Source: Sclerurus mexicanus (taxonomy: Eukaryota > Chordata > Aves > Passeriformes > Furnariidae). From it: 64,000 nt of DNA. Under the pieces are notes generated by a model. It was not told the origin of the DNA, did no database searches, and saw nothing but the letters and a program-made list of their open reading frames with translations. The DNA is taken from positions 798,532 to 862,531 of the forward strand of contig VWZF01004021.1 in assembly GCA_013396755.1 (NCBI GenBank). The letters run 5' to 3'. Shown piece after piece: positions 1 to 12,130 of this stretch (the stretch's first letter is position 1; every line of letters starts with the position of its first letter). The position numbers and the translations under genes are program-made.

Positions 1-1896
1 GGCAGCCTAAAATGTATAGTGGCCTTAAAGCAAGGGCAATACCTATTAAGTTTAATTACTTTCTCCTTCAGCCTAAGCAATAAAGAAGTATGGTGGAGAT
101 CTGGTTATTAACTGAGCGTGGCATCCAAATGAAGACACAGTGCCCAATAATTGTATTTGTTGGGCCACAAGCTGCTGGTTCTCATTGGTCTCTCCTAGGC
201 CAGGGATGAGCAGGGCTGTGGGCAAACAGTAAAGATTTTCTTCCCTTGACCTACTTTGGGCGAAATCTCCTCCTCAGTCACATTTAAGCCCTCATCACTT
301 GCAGCAGAAAGCCCTTGAGTCAAAGGACAAAAAGCAGCTCCTTTGCCTGCTCGGGGATCAGCCCTCCCAAGCCAGGGCTTCAAATATTCTCAGGACTTAC
401 AGCCTGTATTTGTCTGATTTTAAACAAAAGAGGTATCTGCCTAGATACCAGCATGTTACGTGTTTTTCAGGAGAAAAAATGTATTTTTGCTTGCTTTGAA
501 CTATGTCTACCAGCATTTTTATGAAGCTACTGAAATTCCCTGTGAATATGTGCTCTAGCAGTCAGGAAAGCAATGTTTATCTGGGTTGTGCCTGTGCATC
601 TGTATCTAGAGCTTTGAAACCTAAGTTTGCAACTAACTTCAAACTTCCTCAGGAGCCAAGTTCCCTTACCAATAGAAGATCAAAATATGACAGGACAAAG
701 AGCTTGTTTTAAAAATTAACAAAATAATAAGTGACTCTCACAGGGTCAGAATACTCTGGATACTCAGTCCTGCCGCCACCCTCTTCTCTTATTTAAGCTC
801 TTCCGCACAGATTTCCATGTCATTCCCATCATTACTGCTTCCAAGATGGGCCTCACTACCATGCCAAGCATTTTATGGGCACATTCCCTCCTTTCTCACT
901 TTTCATCCCAGGATGAATATCATCTGATCGTGTGTTAGAATAAGATCCCTTAGAGTCTCTGCATTCAAACCAGCCTGTGCTCCTGTCCAGCAGCGATCCA
1001 GAGTTATCCCTGGCACAGCCAGTGCGAGTGATGTCCCTAAACATTCTTTCCCAAGTATTCAGCAAAGAATGAAAAAGGAATTTCAAGTATTTCTGTTCTC
1101 CCACCAGGGATATTTGTTTTTCAAGAAAGATCAAGCAGTAACACAGCATATAAAAATGCATCTGCTGCTATTTGTCTAATCTCCCCACGCAGGTTTAACA
1201 GTTTGCAGGACATTAGTAGACCAGAGTGTGCTAATAGGAATCTGAATGTCTAACTGCCCATTTGCATTCACGGGTCCCCAGAACAGCAATTAGGGAAATA
1301 TTAGTACAAGTTTAAAATAGGAAGGAAATCCCAGCTTGATTTTTATGAGTGGCTTTTGACCATCTGAAGCATCAGGCACGTGCTAAATTCCCAGAATGAG
1401 GTAAGATCTGGCCTCCCTTTTTTAGTCAGTGAATACATAAACGTGGGTCCTACTCACAAGTGTTTATTTACATCAATAAAAAAAAATCACACAAAAAGAA
1501 TCTATACCATTGAGCCTGGAGAGAAAGACTTGTAACCACCTGGCTAAATCTCAGATTTACAGGAAAATCAAGAGTGCTGCAGCATAGACACCCAGAGGAG
1601 AGAGTCACAACTGCGGCCGGGAGCACAGGGGGAAGAGGAGGGCAAAGCTCTCGGCAGCCTCCTGAGCACCGTGGCTGTTATTTGGGATGGAGAACGTATT
1701 CCCACATAACAGGAGTAAAACTCATCCTTGTGTGGATGAGCAACAAAAGGGCAGAAATGCTTTCTTGTGCTTTTTGATGTGGGACAAAAATTACTGCACT
1801 GAGAGTATTTCTCCCTCTACTCAGGAAACCTTTTCCCTGTTTCTGCCTCTTTCTGTGTTAACCAAGTAAGAACTAATGCAAAAAGCAGTAAATTTA
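1..1896. other. Unique non-coding sequence
   Basis: No recognisable gene, RNA or transposon. Open frames on both strands are about 100 codons or fewer and show no domain. Composition is mixed and slightly AT-rich. Only small items stand out: an exact POU octamer ATTTGCAT at 1260-1267 and an A-rich run near 1480-1497. A single octamer is expected by chance in a window this size. Confidence 0.6.
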
Positions 1897-2077
1897 GGAA
1901 GGTGAGGCCCTGGCATGGGGTGGCCAGAGGAGCTGTAGCTGCCCCTGGATCCCTGGGAGTGTCCAAGGCCAGGTTGGACGGGGCTTGGAGCAACCTGGGA
2001 CAGTGAAAGGTGTCCCTGCCGACGGCAGGGGGTGATTTTTTAAGGTCCCTTTGAACCCAAATTATTCTATGATTCTA
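1897..2077 (+). mobile_element. CR1 LINE fragment, 3' end
   Basis: This is a 5'-truncated copy of the bird CR1 retrotransposon in sense orientation. It shows the successive blocks typical of the CR1 3' end: 'gtgtccaaggccaggttgga', 'ggcttggagcaacctggg', 'aggtgtccctgcc', then 'aaggtcccttt' and the terminal octamer-type tail 'attctatgattcta' at 2064-2077. It is the only copy in the window with a clearly preserved attctatg tail. No reverse transcriptase reading frame remains. Confidence 0.93.
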
Positions 2078-2217
2078 CTCTTTCCTGCCACAGCAGAGAG
2101 CATCCTGTTGGGACCGGAGTGTTCCCATGCCAGGCTGAGAAGGCAGCCCACTGCCTCTCCTTCACAGCGACACGGAGACGAGAGACATCTCTGTGAGCTA
2201 CAGGTAAAGCGCGTATG

Positions 2218-2300
2218 AAATTAAAAAAATAAAAATTAAAAAAGGAAATAAACCCCACAAACAATTAGAAAAAACACCCACACCCCTAAAAACCTCCAAA
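2218..2300. repeat. A-rich low-complexity tract
   Basis: The tract is dominated by A runs interrupted by single T or C residues, changing to an A/C-rich stretch in its second half. It begins about 140 bases after the 3' end of the upstream CR1, so it is not that element's tail. No function is implied. Confidence 0.8.
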
Positions 2301-2505
2301 CAAAATTAACAGAGGCACTAAAAAAGTGTTATGGACGGAGGGAAAGAATTTTCTGTGGTCTTGGCCAATATTTGGGATGAAGAACCAGCAAAATAGGGAG
2401 AGTATTTTCAGGAGCGTCTTCACAGCCAGGAAGGCAGAGGCTGCAGCAGAAACCACTCTGGGGCTGGTGGAACAGTGTTTAAGAGGAGGATGTGGGAAAA
2501 CAACC

Positions 2506-2985
2506 GCGGGGCTGTAAAACAAGCACAAGGGAAGCCGGAGAGGCAAGAAAAGAAAGCGACAAACAACTGGCAAATGGCTTGAATTGCCCAAGTGCCAAAT
2601 GACTGTAATCTGACAGGCTGTGCCCACCGGCGCAGCGCAGACTTACTGTCAGCATCGGACTAAACTTGGTTAGGGGATCATTTTATCGTGGGTGAAATCG
2701 GAGAAAACAAAAGGAGATGGTTTGGGGAGGAGAATCGTGCACCCATCATCATTAACTTTATCGACTGGGAAAAAGCGGCTGATAGTCTCGAGGAAATTGC
2801 TTCCCGGAGATAAAGGCTAAATGCGGATTATCTGGGAGATAGCGGGAACGGCAGACCCTTCTGAGAACTCACACCAGCAGCATCTGCAGCCAAGCAAAGC
2901 TTTCGCGGCACACCACGAGGAAATTAGTGCGAGAGGAAAAGCAACAACCCCCAATTTTGCGGCCACCAAGGCAGACCTCTCGTTT
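2506..2985. promoter_or_regulatory. CpG-enriched patch with GATA-site cluster
   Basis: By hand count about 24 CpG dinucleotides fall in roughly 480 bp, several times the density of the flanks, although overall GC is only moderate. Within it, four GATA cores lie in about 60 bp: TGATAG at 2780-2785, AGATAA at 2808-2813, TTATCT at 2828-2833 (a GATA core on the other strand) and AGATAG at 2837-2842. CpG retention suggests an unmethylated element such as an orphan CpG island or an enhancer. No start site, TATA box or downstream reading frame was recognised, so the regulatory call is an inference. Confidence 0.4.
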
Positions 2986-4373
2986 TGGGCAGCAGGAGGG
3001 AGGAGGGCAGCGAATGTTGGGTGATGTAAAGGAGGAGGGAAAAGGGATGGGGAAAGATTGCCATGGGAAGAGTTGGGGATGTGCACAAGTGGAAGAATGG
3101 CAAAGAAACCCTACAGAACTGCTATTCAGAAGACATGGGGGTTGCTGAAGGGTTTCACTCCCCTTCTGGCTGAGTAGCAGCAGGACTGAAAAGCAGAATA
3201 AGAGGCAGGGGTGGAAACACAAACCATGTAGACAGTCAGTGGAATAACAATCATGAGCAATGGGCTATTGGGCCCTTCCTTTTCATACCGTCCCAGAAAC
3301 TGTTAATACTTCTGCAGGGTAAAAATTAATGTTAGAAATGCAGAGTGAAGTACAGATCAGAAACTACTGGGACAAAGACTCACTTTTTTTTCCCCCTCAC
3401 TTTAGAGAGAAGAATGCCTTTAGATTTAGCCATGATAATGAAGTAATCAGTGGTGGAAGAGAAAAAGAAAGGACGAAAAGAGGGAAGCCATTCGAGAAAG
3501 CACTGGGAAGCAGTGGAGGACTGGGACAAAGCTTATGCCTGTCATTTTCCTCTCCACTTTGTGTGCCTGTGTTGTGTTTACCTTCCTTGCAAAAAGCAGA
3601 TGCTTTTGTTAGGTGGGCTTTTTTTCCTAGCTTTCACATTTCTAATTCACGTGCAGCATATAATTTGCTTTTCTTCAGGTTTCCTCACACCATCATCTTC
3701 CCAGGCCTCTTTCCAGCAGTGAGTAACAAACAATGCTGATCACCTCCTGCTATTTGTAAATCTGTACCTGAGAATATCTCAAATTACCACGATAATTTAC
3801 TATTCTCAATTAGAATTAAGGTACATTGAGACTGAGGAAGAAATTAAATGCAGCAGTAGCCCATCAGGGTACCAGAAACCCATCTGGAAAGTAGATTTAT
3901 ATGTGCAAGTGAAGAGCTCATATAGGAATAACAGTTTTCACACTGCTCTGAAGATGCTTTTGGGGAGTACTGGCCTAAATATGACATTATAAAATATCCT
4001 ATCATTCTGTAAACATAATTTATACACTTACATAAAGTGCATGGCAAAACCCATTAATATGACATAAAGAGGTCTTTTGAAGAAATTGATACTTTCAAAG
4101 GATAGTTTTTAAAATACATATTTCTGAGAGGCATATCACAGCCCTCCATTCCCAGGCACAACAAGAGACTGTAAAACCTCATATTAATTTTCCAGTTCAC
4201 AGACCTAAAAAGCACGATGCGAGCTCCTGTTTGGGAAAGGTGAGCCTGCCTAGTTTACCTTGGCTTGCCAGCAGCAGCAGCATCGTTAATTTAAGCAACA
4301 TGCAGGTTAATTTAGTTACATCAAGCGTTGTTCATGCAATGCATCCCTTGGAGCTTCAGAGCCTCTCACCCTC
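2986..4373. other. Unique non-coding sequence
   Basis: Purine-rich at the start (2990-3060, many GGA/GGAA steps), then ordinary AT-leaning sequence. The open frame at 3329-3739 (136 codons) has no recognisable domain and no supporting splice or composition signal, so it is treated as chance. No CR1 fragment was seen. Confidence 0.6.
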
Positions 4374-4401
4374 AGGAGGAGGAGGGTGAGGAGGAGGTGG
4401 C
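4374..4401. repeat. Short (GGA)n-like repeat
   Basis: An imperfect run of AGG/GGA triplets about 28 bp long, interrupted by one T. It is a minor purine tract without further context. Confidence 0.7.
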
Positions 4402-4880
4402 AGTGGAGGGATCTGACCACTCTTGGGCACGTGGGGAGAAGGGCACGGGGTGAGGGCAGTGATCAGGGCAGCAGAGACAGGCAGTGACAGTGCTGGGGGG
4501 ATGGCACAGCCAGGGCCGAGCCACTTCTATCAGAGGAGCTCGCGCCGACCTGCTGGCTAAGCTGGACCTTCTCAAACTTCAGCTTCATCTGCTGGCACCC
4601 TACATTGATATAAACTTCCTTAAAATAAATGAAATAAAACATACCCCTTCCCTTTCCCTCTGTTCTTATGTGTGTAGCAACCATTAGAAAAATGTGCTGG
4701 ATTTCAACCTCACCCCTTCACCAAATACTGTGGGTCTGATCATTGAAAAGAAGGAACGTGGCAGCAGAGATTGTCCTTTGTTGTGCCTTCAGAGCTGCAC
4801 CACAGGTCTCAATTCTCATCTCTCCAAGGTGAAATGCTGCCTTAAATGTCACGCTATCCATCTGTTCTTTCACAGACACT
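4402..4880. other. Unique non-coding sequence
   Basis: No gene, RNA or repeat recognised. The open frames overlapping here on the two strands run into the neighbouring CR1 fragment or end by chance. Confidence 0.6.
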
Positions 4881-5007
4881 CCATCCCTGGGAGTGTTCAA
4901 GGCCAGGTTGGACAGAGCTTGGAGCAGCCTGGTCTAGTGGAAATGTCCCTCTCCTTGGTAGGGGTTTGGAAAGAAATGATCTTCAAGGTCCCTTCCAATC
5001 TGAACTC
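4881..5007 (+). mobile_element. CR1 LINE fragment, 3' end
   Basis: A sense-oriented CR1 3' fragment. It contains 'ccatccctgggagtgttcaa', 'ggccaggttggacagagctt', 'ggagcagcctgg' and ends in 'aaggtcccttccaatctgaa'. The middle ('ctccttggtaggggtttgg') has diverged from the usual 'ccatggcagggggttgg', which suggests an old copy. No attctatg tail remains. Confidence 0.88.
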
Positions 5008-6596
5008 AGAGTGGCTTTAATACCAATGCTGGACACCAACTGGAGGACTTTGCTGGGAATAAAGGGGTAGTGTTGCTCACAATTCTCCCCAGCAATTTTT
5101 TAAAATGCTTTTTTCCAAAGGCTGGACATAGAGGGATATAATATGTGCAAGCACGTGAGCTCTGCTGGGACACAGCCTCAGTCTGGCCCTTCTGCATCCC
5201 AGCACAACCCTTTCCAGGTGCTGTGGGGTGCAGGATGCCTTCCCTGTCCAGGGACCAGGCTTGTCTAAACCCCAGCCTTTTCTGCTCCTTCATTTGTTGC
5301 AGGTGTTGAAATACACCCACAATTCTTTTAAGATATTTACTTATCCCTCAGGCATGAAAATGTTTCAAAAGCAACACCAGCATCTATGTTACTGAATTGC
5401 TGCTTGTTTTCCTAAATTAAAGCTGCACAATGGCATACAATGCCCAATTACAGTAGTTAGTCATTCCATTATAAAATGTTGATGGCTTAGCTCTTGGGAA
5501 AAAAAAAAAAAAACAAACTTTTTTTTTAATACATCTTTCTAACTCTGCTGGTAATTCTAAATAGATGTAACTCCAAATATTGATTGAAAAGCAAACAACT
5601 TGGGGGATGCTTGTTTCCATTTATGGCAACAACGATGGTGTGGCTATTTGGGATAGAAGGAAAGTGCCAGAATATAATTAAAACATCAAGAACTAAAATT
5701 AGCCGAGGACTGGAGCGCTTTGGGATGCAATAGGAGAGCTCACACCTTCTTCTGCAGCCCATGGCACAGGCTCTGGTGTGGGTTCAGGGGTGCTGGAGGA
5801 TTTCACTGCGAGGGCTGAGCCAACCCCTGCTCCCAGCTCTCCACCCTGCCCGCCCCGTGGCTTTCTGCTCCCCTGGAAGGAGCGTGGAGCAGCTCCCAGG
5901 AGAGCCCAGCTCACAAACTGCATATGAAAATTAACAGCTCTCTTTATTGCGTGGGTGGGGATGGGAGGCAGAGCCACGTTGCCTGTCGGCGCGTCAGGAT
6001 AATTCACTGCAGCGCTGGAGTGTTTTCAAAGCCAGTGCTGGGGCAGACCTTTACACGAGTGTCTGTGCCAGGCTGCCACTGACTTCACACCTCGGAAACA
6101 ACGGCCCTTGAGAGTTATGGAGACAATATCCGAGTGACCCGACAGGGCACAGGTTCAAGAGCCTGGCTTGCTTTTGAAAATTTTAGTCCATAGGTCAGTC
6201 ATAAAAAGCCATTACAAGCGATGTCTACTTGCAGCCCATTAAGAGAAGTTTATAGGCTCTCTCCAGCTCCCTGTGGTCATGCCCCCAGCAGAACAGGATT
6301 CTCAACACATCCTTAGCTGTGCTTAAGACCCAGCATCTCCCTCTCACCCAAACCATGACCCTTTGGGGGGTCAGAGCTGCTCCCTGCTTCCTAAAGCAGG
6401 AGCTGTAATCAGTAAAACATCTATGCTGTTTTAATTAGCAATAAAAACATTTAGCTATGGCATAGCAAATGATTTTTTTTTGAGTTTTAAAACATCCCAG
6501 AAATATATGTATCTCACAAATAAAGAACTTCACAGAAGACCAACAGAACCTGAAGTATTAAAAAATAAAATCCTTAGCATATTCTAATAAAGCATA
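5008..6596. other. Unique non-coding sequence with GC-rich centre
   Basis: No gene recognised. About 5700-6010 is GC-rich with scattered CpGs (for example 'gtcggcgcgtcagg' near 5987) but less dense than the 2.5-kb patch. The flanks are AT-rich; around 6425-6580 several TAATTA-like and A/T runs occur. No transposon was seen before the CR1 at 6597. Confidence 0.55.
5499..5527. repeat. Poly-A / poly-T inverted pair
   Basis: Fifteen A residues (5499-5513), a five-base spacer CAAAC, then nine T residues (5519-5527). The two runs can pair into a small A/T-only hairpin. It is a low-complexity feature; polymerase slippage is a sufficient explanation. Confidence 0.85.
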
Positions 6597-6860
6597 TCAG
6601 AGAATTGTTGGGGTAGGAAGGGACATAATAGACCATCCAGTTCCACCCCCTCCCACAGGCAGGGACACCTTCCACCAGCCAGGTTGCTCCAAGCCTCATC
6701 CAACCTGGCCTTGGACACTTCCAGGGATGGGGCAGCCACAGCTTCTCTGGGCAGGAAAGAACCTCCTCCTAACATCTAATCTAAATCTCCCCTCTTTTAA
6801 ACTGTTCCTCACTGTTCTATCACTATCTTCCTGTGTAACAAGTCTCTCCTGCTTTGTATA
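6597..6860 (-). mobile_element. CR1 LINE fragment, antisense
   Basis: Antisense copy of the CR1 3' region. Reading the plus strand: 'ggtaggaagggacataatag', 'ccagttccaccccct', 'caggcagggacaccttccac', 'ccaagcctcatccaacctgg', 'ccttggacacttccagggat', 'gggcagccacagcttctctg', then 'taacatctaatctaaatctc'. A gap after 'tctctgggcag' removes the usual 'cctgtgccagtgcctcaccaccct' block. The element then fades at about 6860. Confidence 0.93.
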
Positions 6861-9274
6861 ACCCTTGTTTTTATGTACTGAAATGCCACAGTGAGTAAAC
6901 CTTTGCAGTGAACCACTTCTCTTAACCCTAAGGCTACCCCTTAGTTAAAGTCTCTGCAAGATCAAGGTAAATTGTCCTCCTGCTTCTACTTTCTTGAAAC
7001 AAACCTGAATAATATTTTATCACTAGAACACCTTCAGGAAAACGCCTACATTTCTGAAGTGGTTTGACCAATCTCAGTGATGTGTCTGTCCAGTTGTGCC
7101 AACAGAGGTTGTCTTGACATTAGTGGAAGGAAGTGATCAACATCAGTGAACCTGACAAGTGACGGAACAAACAGGCACGGTCAGGAGACACCAACGTGGA
7201 GCAGCTGTCCCTGGGCAGGGGAGTGAAGCGGTGGAGACATCATTCCCCCTGCCCCAGTCCCGACGGTCCCACAGCTTCAGTGCCCGAGTTTTCCTGTAAT
7301 TTCCAGTGGAGTATTTTAAATCTTCTCACTTTCACAGATGACAGACCGTGCAAATCGTCCATCCAGGGAAATACTGTGCTTGCTGCTATCTGTACCAGCA
7401 GGAGGAAGAGCTGGTGGATGGTTCACTACAGGTTATCGTGGTTGTTGATGTATTAAAAGTGCCCAGTTTTTTAAGTGTAGGCATGGAGTTGTGCATACAA
7501 AACAACACCTACCTGGAAATTGTGCCTGCTCTGCCAGAAATCCTGGCCAGGCTGCTCCACCTGTACATAGGTATTGCACTACATATATAGACATAGTAGA
7601 ATTGGGATAAATATTGGCACCAAACCCCATGTCCCTATGCCAGAGGAGAGGCTTGAAGATAGAAACTGGATTTTATAACAGTATCTGATTCCTTCTGAGC
7701 GTGAAATGAGAAGTTAATTGCCTTAATGCCTCCGAAATACCAAACTGATAGTTTTGTGCTGACTGCTGTAAATAGTGATTGCCAGGCAACAAAACCAGGA
7801 CGTTTAAACAGATCTCAAGGAAGAGGCTCAGACCCCAAGAACTTTCAGTTCAGCTTATGCTCCACAGTAATCTGGGGAGTTTTGCAAAACCTTATTTCAA
7901 AATACATATTACAGGTAGCAACCTGTAAAAAAAATTAAATCCAGTAGCACAAAGAGTGCTCATTTTTCTGCCGTACTTTATCAACATTTTGGAGGCTGAG
8001 TGGAAGAACTAAACTGAGGACACACAACAATAGTCTTTGCACAAATAAGAGTTCAAAGAAAAGAGATTTGTAGAAGGTCATGGTCTTCAGAAACTGCTGA
8101 ATGCTTTGCTCTGTAGGGGAAAGGAAGGCCCTCAAAAGGTGCCACAAGTTGAACAGCTGAAGCAATTATTCACCCAGGAAACTTTAGGCTATTATCTCCA
8201 ATCATACCTTCAAGGATTGGATGCTGATAATTCACAGTCATGGAAATGAAATGCTCCAGTATGAGACACGAGTGAGGGAAATGAATTACAGACTTCCCTG
8301 ATAATGGGAAAATGAGCAGCATGTTGATCATATACACTAAAATTACAAACTTGGCCAGCCTGGCTGCAGTGTAGGACACGTAGCAGGGCATAATAAATCA
8401 CAGTACAGTTAAATTATGCTGTCATATCCCCATAGAGAGTGGGACTGTTGAACACAATACTGCCCTTGCACTGAGAAGACCTGACTTTGTCTCCTGGGAC
8501 TCGGTAGCTCTGGGCAAGTTGTTTCTGTGCTTTGCTTTGTCTGTGAGGAAGAGTGGGCAAAGTTAAAATCCAGAGCAGCGTGCATCCCACCCTTGCACAT
8601 GGGCAGCACCAGAATCTCTTGTGAGATGCACTTGCCACTGTGTCAAATGCAATATATACCCCTCTAAATGGAGTGTCCTGGCTGAGACAGCTGCTCCCCA
8701 CGTGCACAGAGCCTGTTGTGGACAAGCAGAGACCACAGTCCCCATGCACTTAAAAACACACCCCTTCAGCCATCGCTGGCCAGTTCCCTCCCCTCAGCCA
8801 GGGCCTGCAGTGCACCCTTTGGTGCCTCTAGAAACGAGGCTTTGCCCAGAGCAATACATTTTCTAAGTCCCTCATGTGAAAAACACACAGTTTGGGCAGC
8901 GCTGCCTAAGCAGGGATTTACAAGCGTGCTGCTGTGCTCATGTGTACATCAATAATAAATATGGGAAGTACACATTTCCATGTGGGCTCTGAGACCTCGC
9001 CAGTGCCATTCCAGCAGCAGTGGCAGTCACAGCAGAGCTCATATCCTTTAAATTTTGTTCTGTTTTGCATGAAGCTTCCCCTTTGTGGTTTGTGTAAATC
9101 CTCGTGACCTGAGCTCAGTGCTGGGAGCCAGAAACTGTGGCAACAGCAGATGAAGTGCAGGATGGGAAAACATGGGCAAAGCTGTCAGCCCTGCGTGGGC
9201 AGAGGACACAGATGTGAGAAGAAGCAAACCTGGGCAGCATTTCGAGGGAGACTGTGTGCAGAAAGGGTCAACCA
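6861..9274. other. Unique non-coding sequence
   Basis: No gene, structured RNA or repeat recognised in 2.4 kb. Open frames are at most about 110 codons, overlap each other on both strands and show no domain. Composition is unremarkable. Confidence 0.6.
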
Positions 9275-9318
9275 GTCCATTAATGGACAGGTAACAGGAC
9301 ATACAGGTAATGGGACAT
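9275..9318. promoter_or_regulatory. Homeodomain-type palindrome beside a 16-bp tandem repeat
   Basis: GTCCATTAATGGAC (9275-9288) is a perfect 14-bp palindrome around ATTAAT, the kind of paired TAAT site bound by homeodomain dimers. It overlaps two tandem 16-bp units, ACAGGTAACAGGACAT (9287-9302) and ACAGGTAATGGGACAT (9303-9318), which differ at two positions. Each unit contains CAGGTA, the E2-box core recognised by ZEB-type factors. The half-site GTCCATT recurs at 9325-9331. The structure is seen directly; the binding factors are inferred. Confidence 0.4.
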
Positions 9319-11587
9319 GTGTACGTCCATTCAGACACAGACACTGGAATATTAAGTGGAAAAAAATGTATCCCAGAAAGTAAAAGATAACATGCAGGGG
9401 TCTGAAAGGTGCAGTCAAAAAAGGAGAACAGCGCTTAGGAGAACAGACCTGAAGGAAATCTAAATAAAGCTGGTTAAACTGTTACCTAACTGAAAGCAAT
9501 TAGGAAGCTCTTTGAAGTCCTCAGAGGACTCAGAGGTTTGGAGGAGTTCTGACATAGGGAGCTTGGTTTTAGGACTTCTGCTGGGAAAACCAAAATGAGC
9601 AGCCTCTTCCTCAGCTAAGAAATTAGCTCCTACAAAAATCCAGTGGAAGGAAATAAAGTAAAATCCATCTCTTGACAGCCAGGTACTTTCTGTGTGCACA
9701 CAGTACAGCAAAACCAGGTCACATTTGAATTCATACTGCAGGACAATTGATTTGTTTAAGATTTACTTTTTCATTGATTCTTTAGATATGCCCAGATACC
9801 ATTCTGGTCACTTCATCAATAGTATTAAAACAAAGAGGAGAAAGGACTACAGGAAGGAAGGTCAGTTGATCTCCTTTGTTTCAAAGCCTTCTGCTCTGTC
9901 TGCTCTCCTGCATCGTGGACCAAAGCTTTCCCTGGGACAAATCCAGGCATTCAAACTACAGGAGCTATTCCTATTTATACTTGGCCTGGCTGTGATCTTT
10001 TACATTCAAAAACACAAAGCAAGCCACGGAAATCACGCCAGTGCTCATTCCTAAAGAAACCCCCTCAACCACTGCTAATCAGTTCATTGATTTACTCTCA
10101 TGCCACATGCCAAATTCAGCCTGACAGTCCACGATGGGAGAAAGCTTTGGAGTTAAGCAGCGGTGACAGTGGGATGAGAAGCCTCGCAGCAGCGCTGCCC
10201 AACCAGGGCGTCGCTGCCACTTTAAAGCATTCCCTCTGGGAAATTTCAATTACCCCTTTCCTCGATGATTTGCTGTTCTGAGTAGTCTTTAAGAATTTAG
10301 AAATAAACAGGGGGAAGCCTGAGAGACAGAGAGTGTTCTAGAAAAGAAGGCACAGACATGCAGTCCTGTCCCAAATCCTTCCCAACGAGCTGCTTTTGAG
10401 AGCTCCCCCTTGGCATTACAGCCTCAGCTGGAAGGTGCCCAATGAGGAAAGCAGCCCCATCTCACACGGTAGCCGTAGCCATATTTTCTTTATCATAACA
10501 AGCTTGGCTGCTTCGATTGAGGCAGATGCCAACATGAGGGCCAAGCTGAGTAGTTTAGCAAAAATCTCAGATTCACTGAAAGTTTTGCTCATGCCAAGTT
10601 TATGTGTGTCCAAAGGAAACATCCAAAAGCCTCAATTCATTTAACAAGTTCCTCCGAGCCATCTGACAGCGTGCAGCTGCCTCTTGGCAGGGGAACTCGG
10701 GTCAGAAAGCCTCAGGCTGGCTGTGTCTCTCAAACACCCATGGGTGTTTTGCCATTAAAAGTGTGCAGTGTGTTCACTTGGTGACACAGTCACACACTGG
10801 ACACACCTGCAGAGACACTGTCCCCTCCCCAGAGCTGCAAAGACTCCACTCATTCTTCTCTCACAGTGCCAGTGTTTGCTCCCTGGGCTGTAAAAGTCTG
10901 GCCCTGGCAAGGGTAAGTCAAGAGCTGATGTGGGTGACCTTCACCTGCCCACCCCTTGCAATCCAAGCTGTTCCCTCTCCCCTGCCAGAGGAGACCAAGG
11001 GATGTTGTTACACCTTCCGGGGTACAACTGGGTCTTCTCCTCCAGATGTGCCAGATTGCCTCTCTGCTCTGACATTTTACCTCGGGCATTTTCCCCCAGG
11101 ATTTTTTCAGGGGGGCTGAAAGGCAAACCTGATGTCAAGGTGGAGTTGCAGCCTCCCTCTGAGCTCAGAAACCAGATAATTCATTTTCCCTACAGATGTG
11201 TGACCTACTCCATGGGTACTGGATGACCAGCTGGTGAAAATTAGATTTGACAAGTGTCAGGAGTGACTCATGTCACACTCCCCCGGTCCAGCCTTCCTCA
11301 GCTTCTCCAGGGTCAGCACTTGAAAGGACAACCGTGATTCCCCTGGAGTTATCAGGCAGGTAAGTTTATAAAGGTGTGTTGCAGACTGCTTGGTCCCGGA
11401 TTCCTTAGCCAACTCCTGAAGTTGGGGCAGGGCCAGCCAGTGTCTCTGCACTGGCTGCATGGCCAGATCACACGTGCCCACATTGTCAGGGCATCAAAGA
11501 CATGAGGACCAAGGTGTTCGGAGCACATGGCATGGCAGAGATGGTGGGGGAGGAGGGGCTGGCTGCTGGAAACCTGATTCTCCATTC
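9319..11587. other. Unique non-coding sequence
   Basis: No gene recognised. The 120-codon frame at 9692-10054 and the 118-codon frame at 10763-11119 lack domains and overlap other frames. No CR1 copy was seen. The stretch just before 11588 becomes G-rich (from about 11540). Confidence 0.6.
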
Positions 11588-11613
11588 GGGGGGGGGGGGG
11601 AGGGGGGGGGAGG
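11588..11613 (+). repeat. G-run, potential G-quadruplex
   Basis: Thirteen consecutive G (11588-11600), A, nine G (11602-11610), A, then GG. The plus strand can form G-quadruplexes in several registers; smaller G runs sit upstream at about 11546-11557. Long homopolymers like this are also frequent sites of assembly or sequencing length error. Confidence 0.85.
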
Positions 11614-11696
11614 TTTTGCTGGACCAGCTTCAACCTTCCCCATCACTGTCATGAGAAGAGTGAGAGAAAGAGACCAGTGAGTATCAGGACTCAGTC

Positions 11697-12130
11697 TACA
11701 GCTCTAATTAGCTGATGTGTCCTTAAGAATATACTAAAGGCCCATACATACATAATTAATGTTAAATTAAGCAGATATTTGTCTATCCATATGCAGAAAG
11801 CAGGAATGAGGACTCTAATATCTCTAATTGCCATGTAGGAAGAATGACTAAATGCACATGGTATTTGTACAGTTCATAATTAATTAAAGCCCCACTAAGA
11901 TTAGCTGGAGGCTTTTCTTCTGCTTAATGGTACATTTATAAGCATTTTTCTACTTACAGCATTGCCCTGCATGAGACTGGATGGTAAATATCCAAAGAGT
12001 AAAGGAGCAATACGTGACATCCAATATATACATTAGGAAGAATTGGTTCCTCTCAGGCATTTGAGCTCATTTTCTAGTTATGTGGATTGGCTAAAACAAA
12101 TTACGCACAAAAGGAACACATTTCCCAACT
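11697..12130. promoter_or_regulatory. Candidate conserved non-coding element
   Basis: AT-rich, non-repetitive block with many homeodomain cores: TAATTA at 11705-11710 and further TAAT-containing tracts around 11750-11765, 11823-11832 and 11876-11886. It lacks simple repeats and CR1 sequence and has the texture typical of vertebrate conserved enhancers. No long frame crosses it. Conservation is inferred from appearance only; the edges are approximate. Confidence 0.35.
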
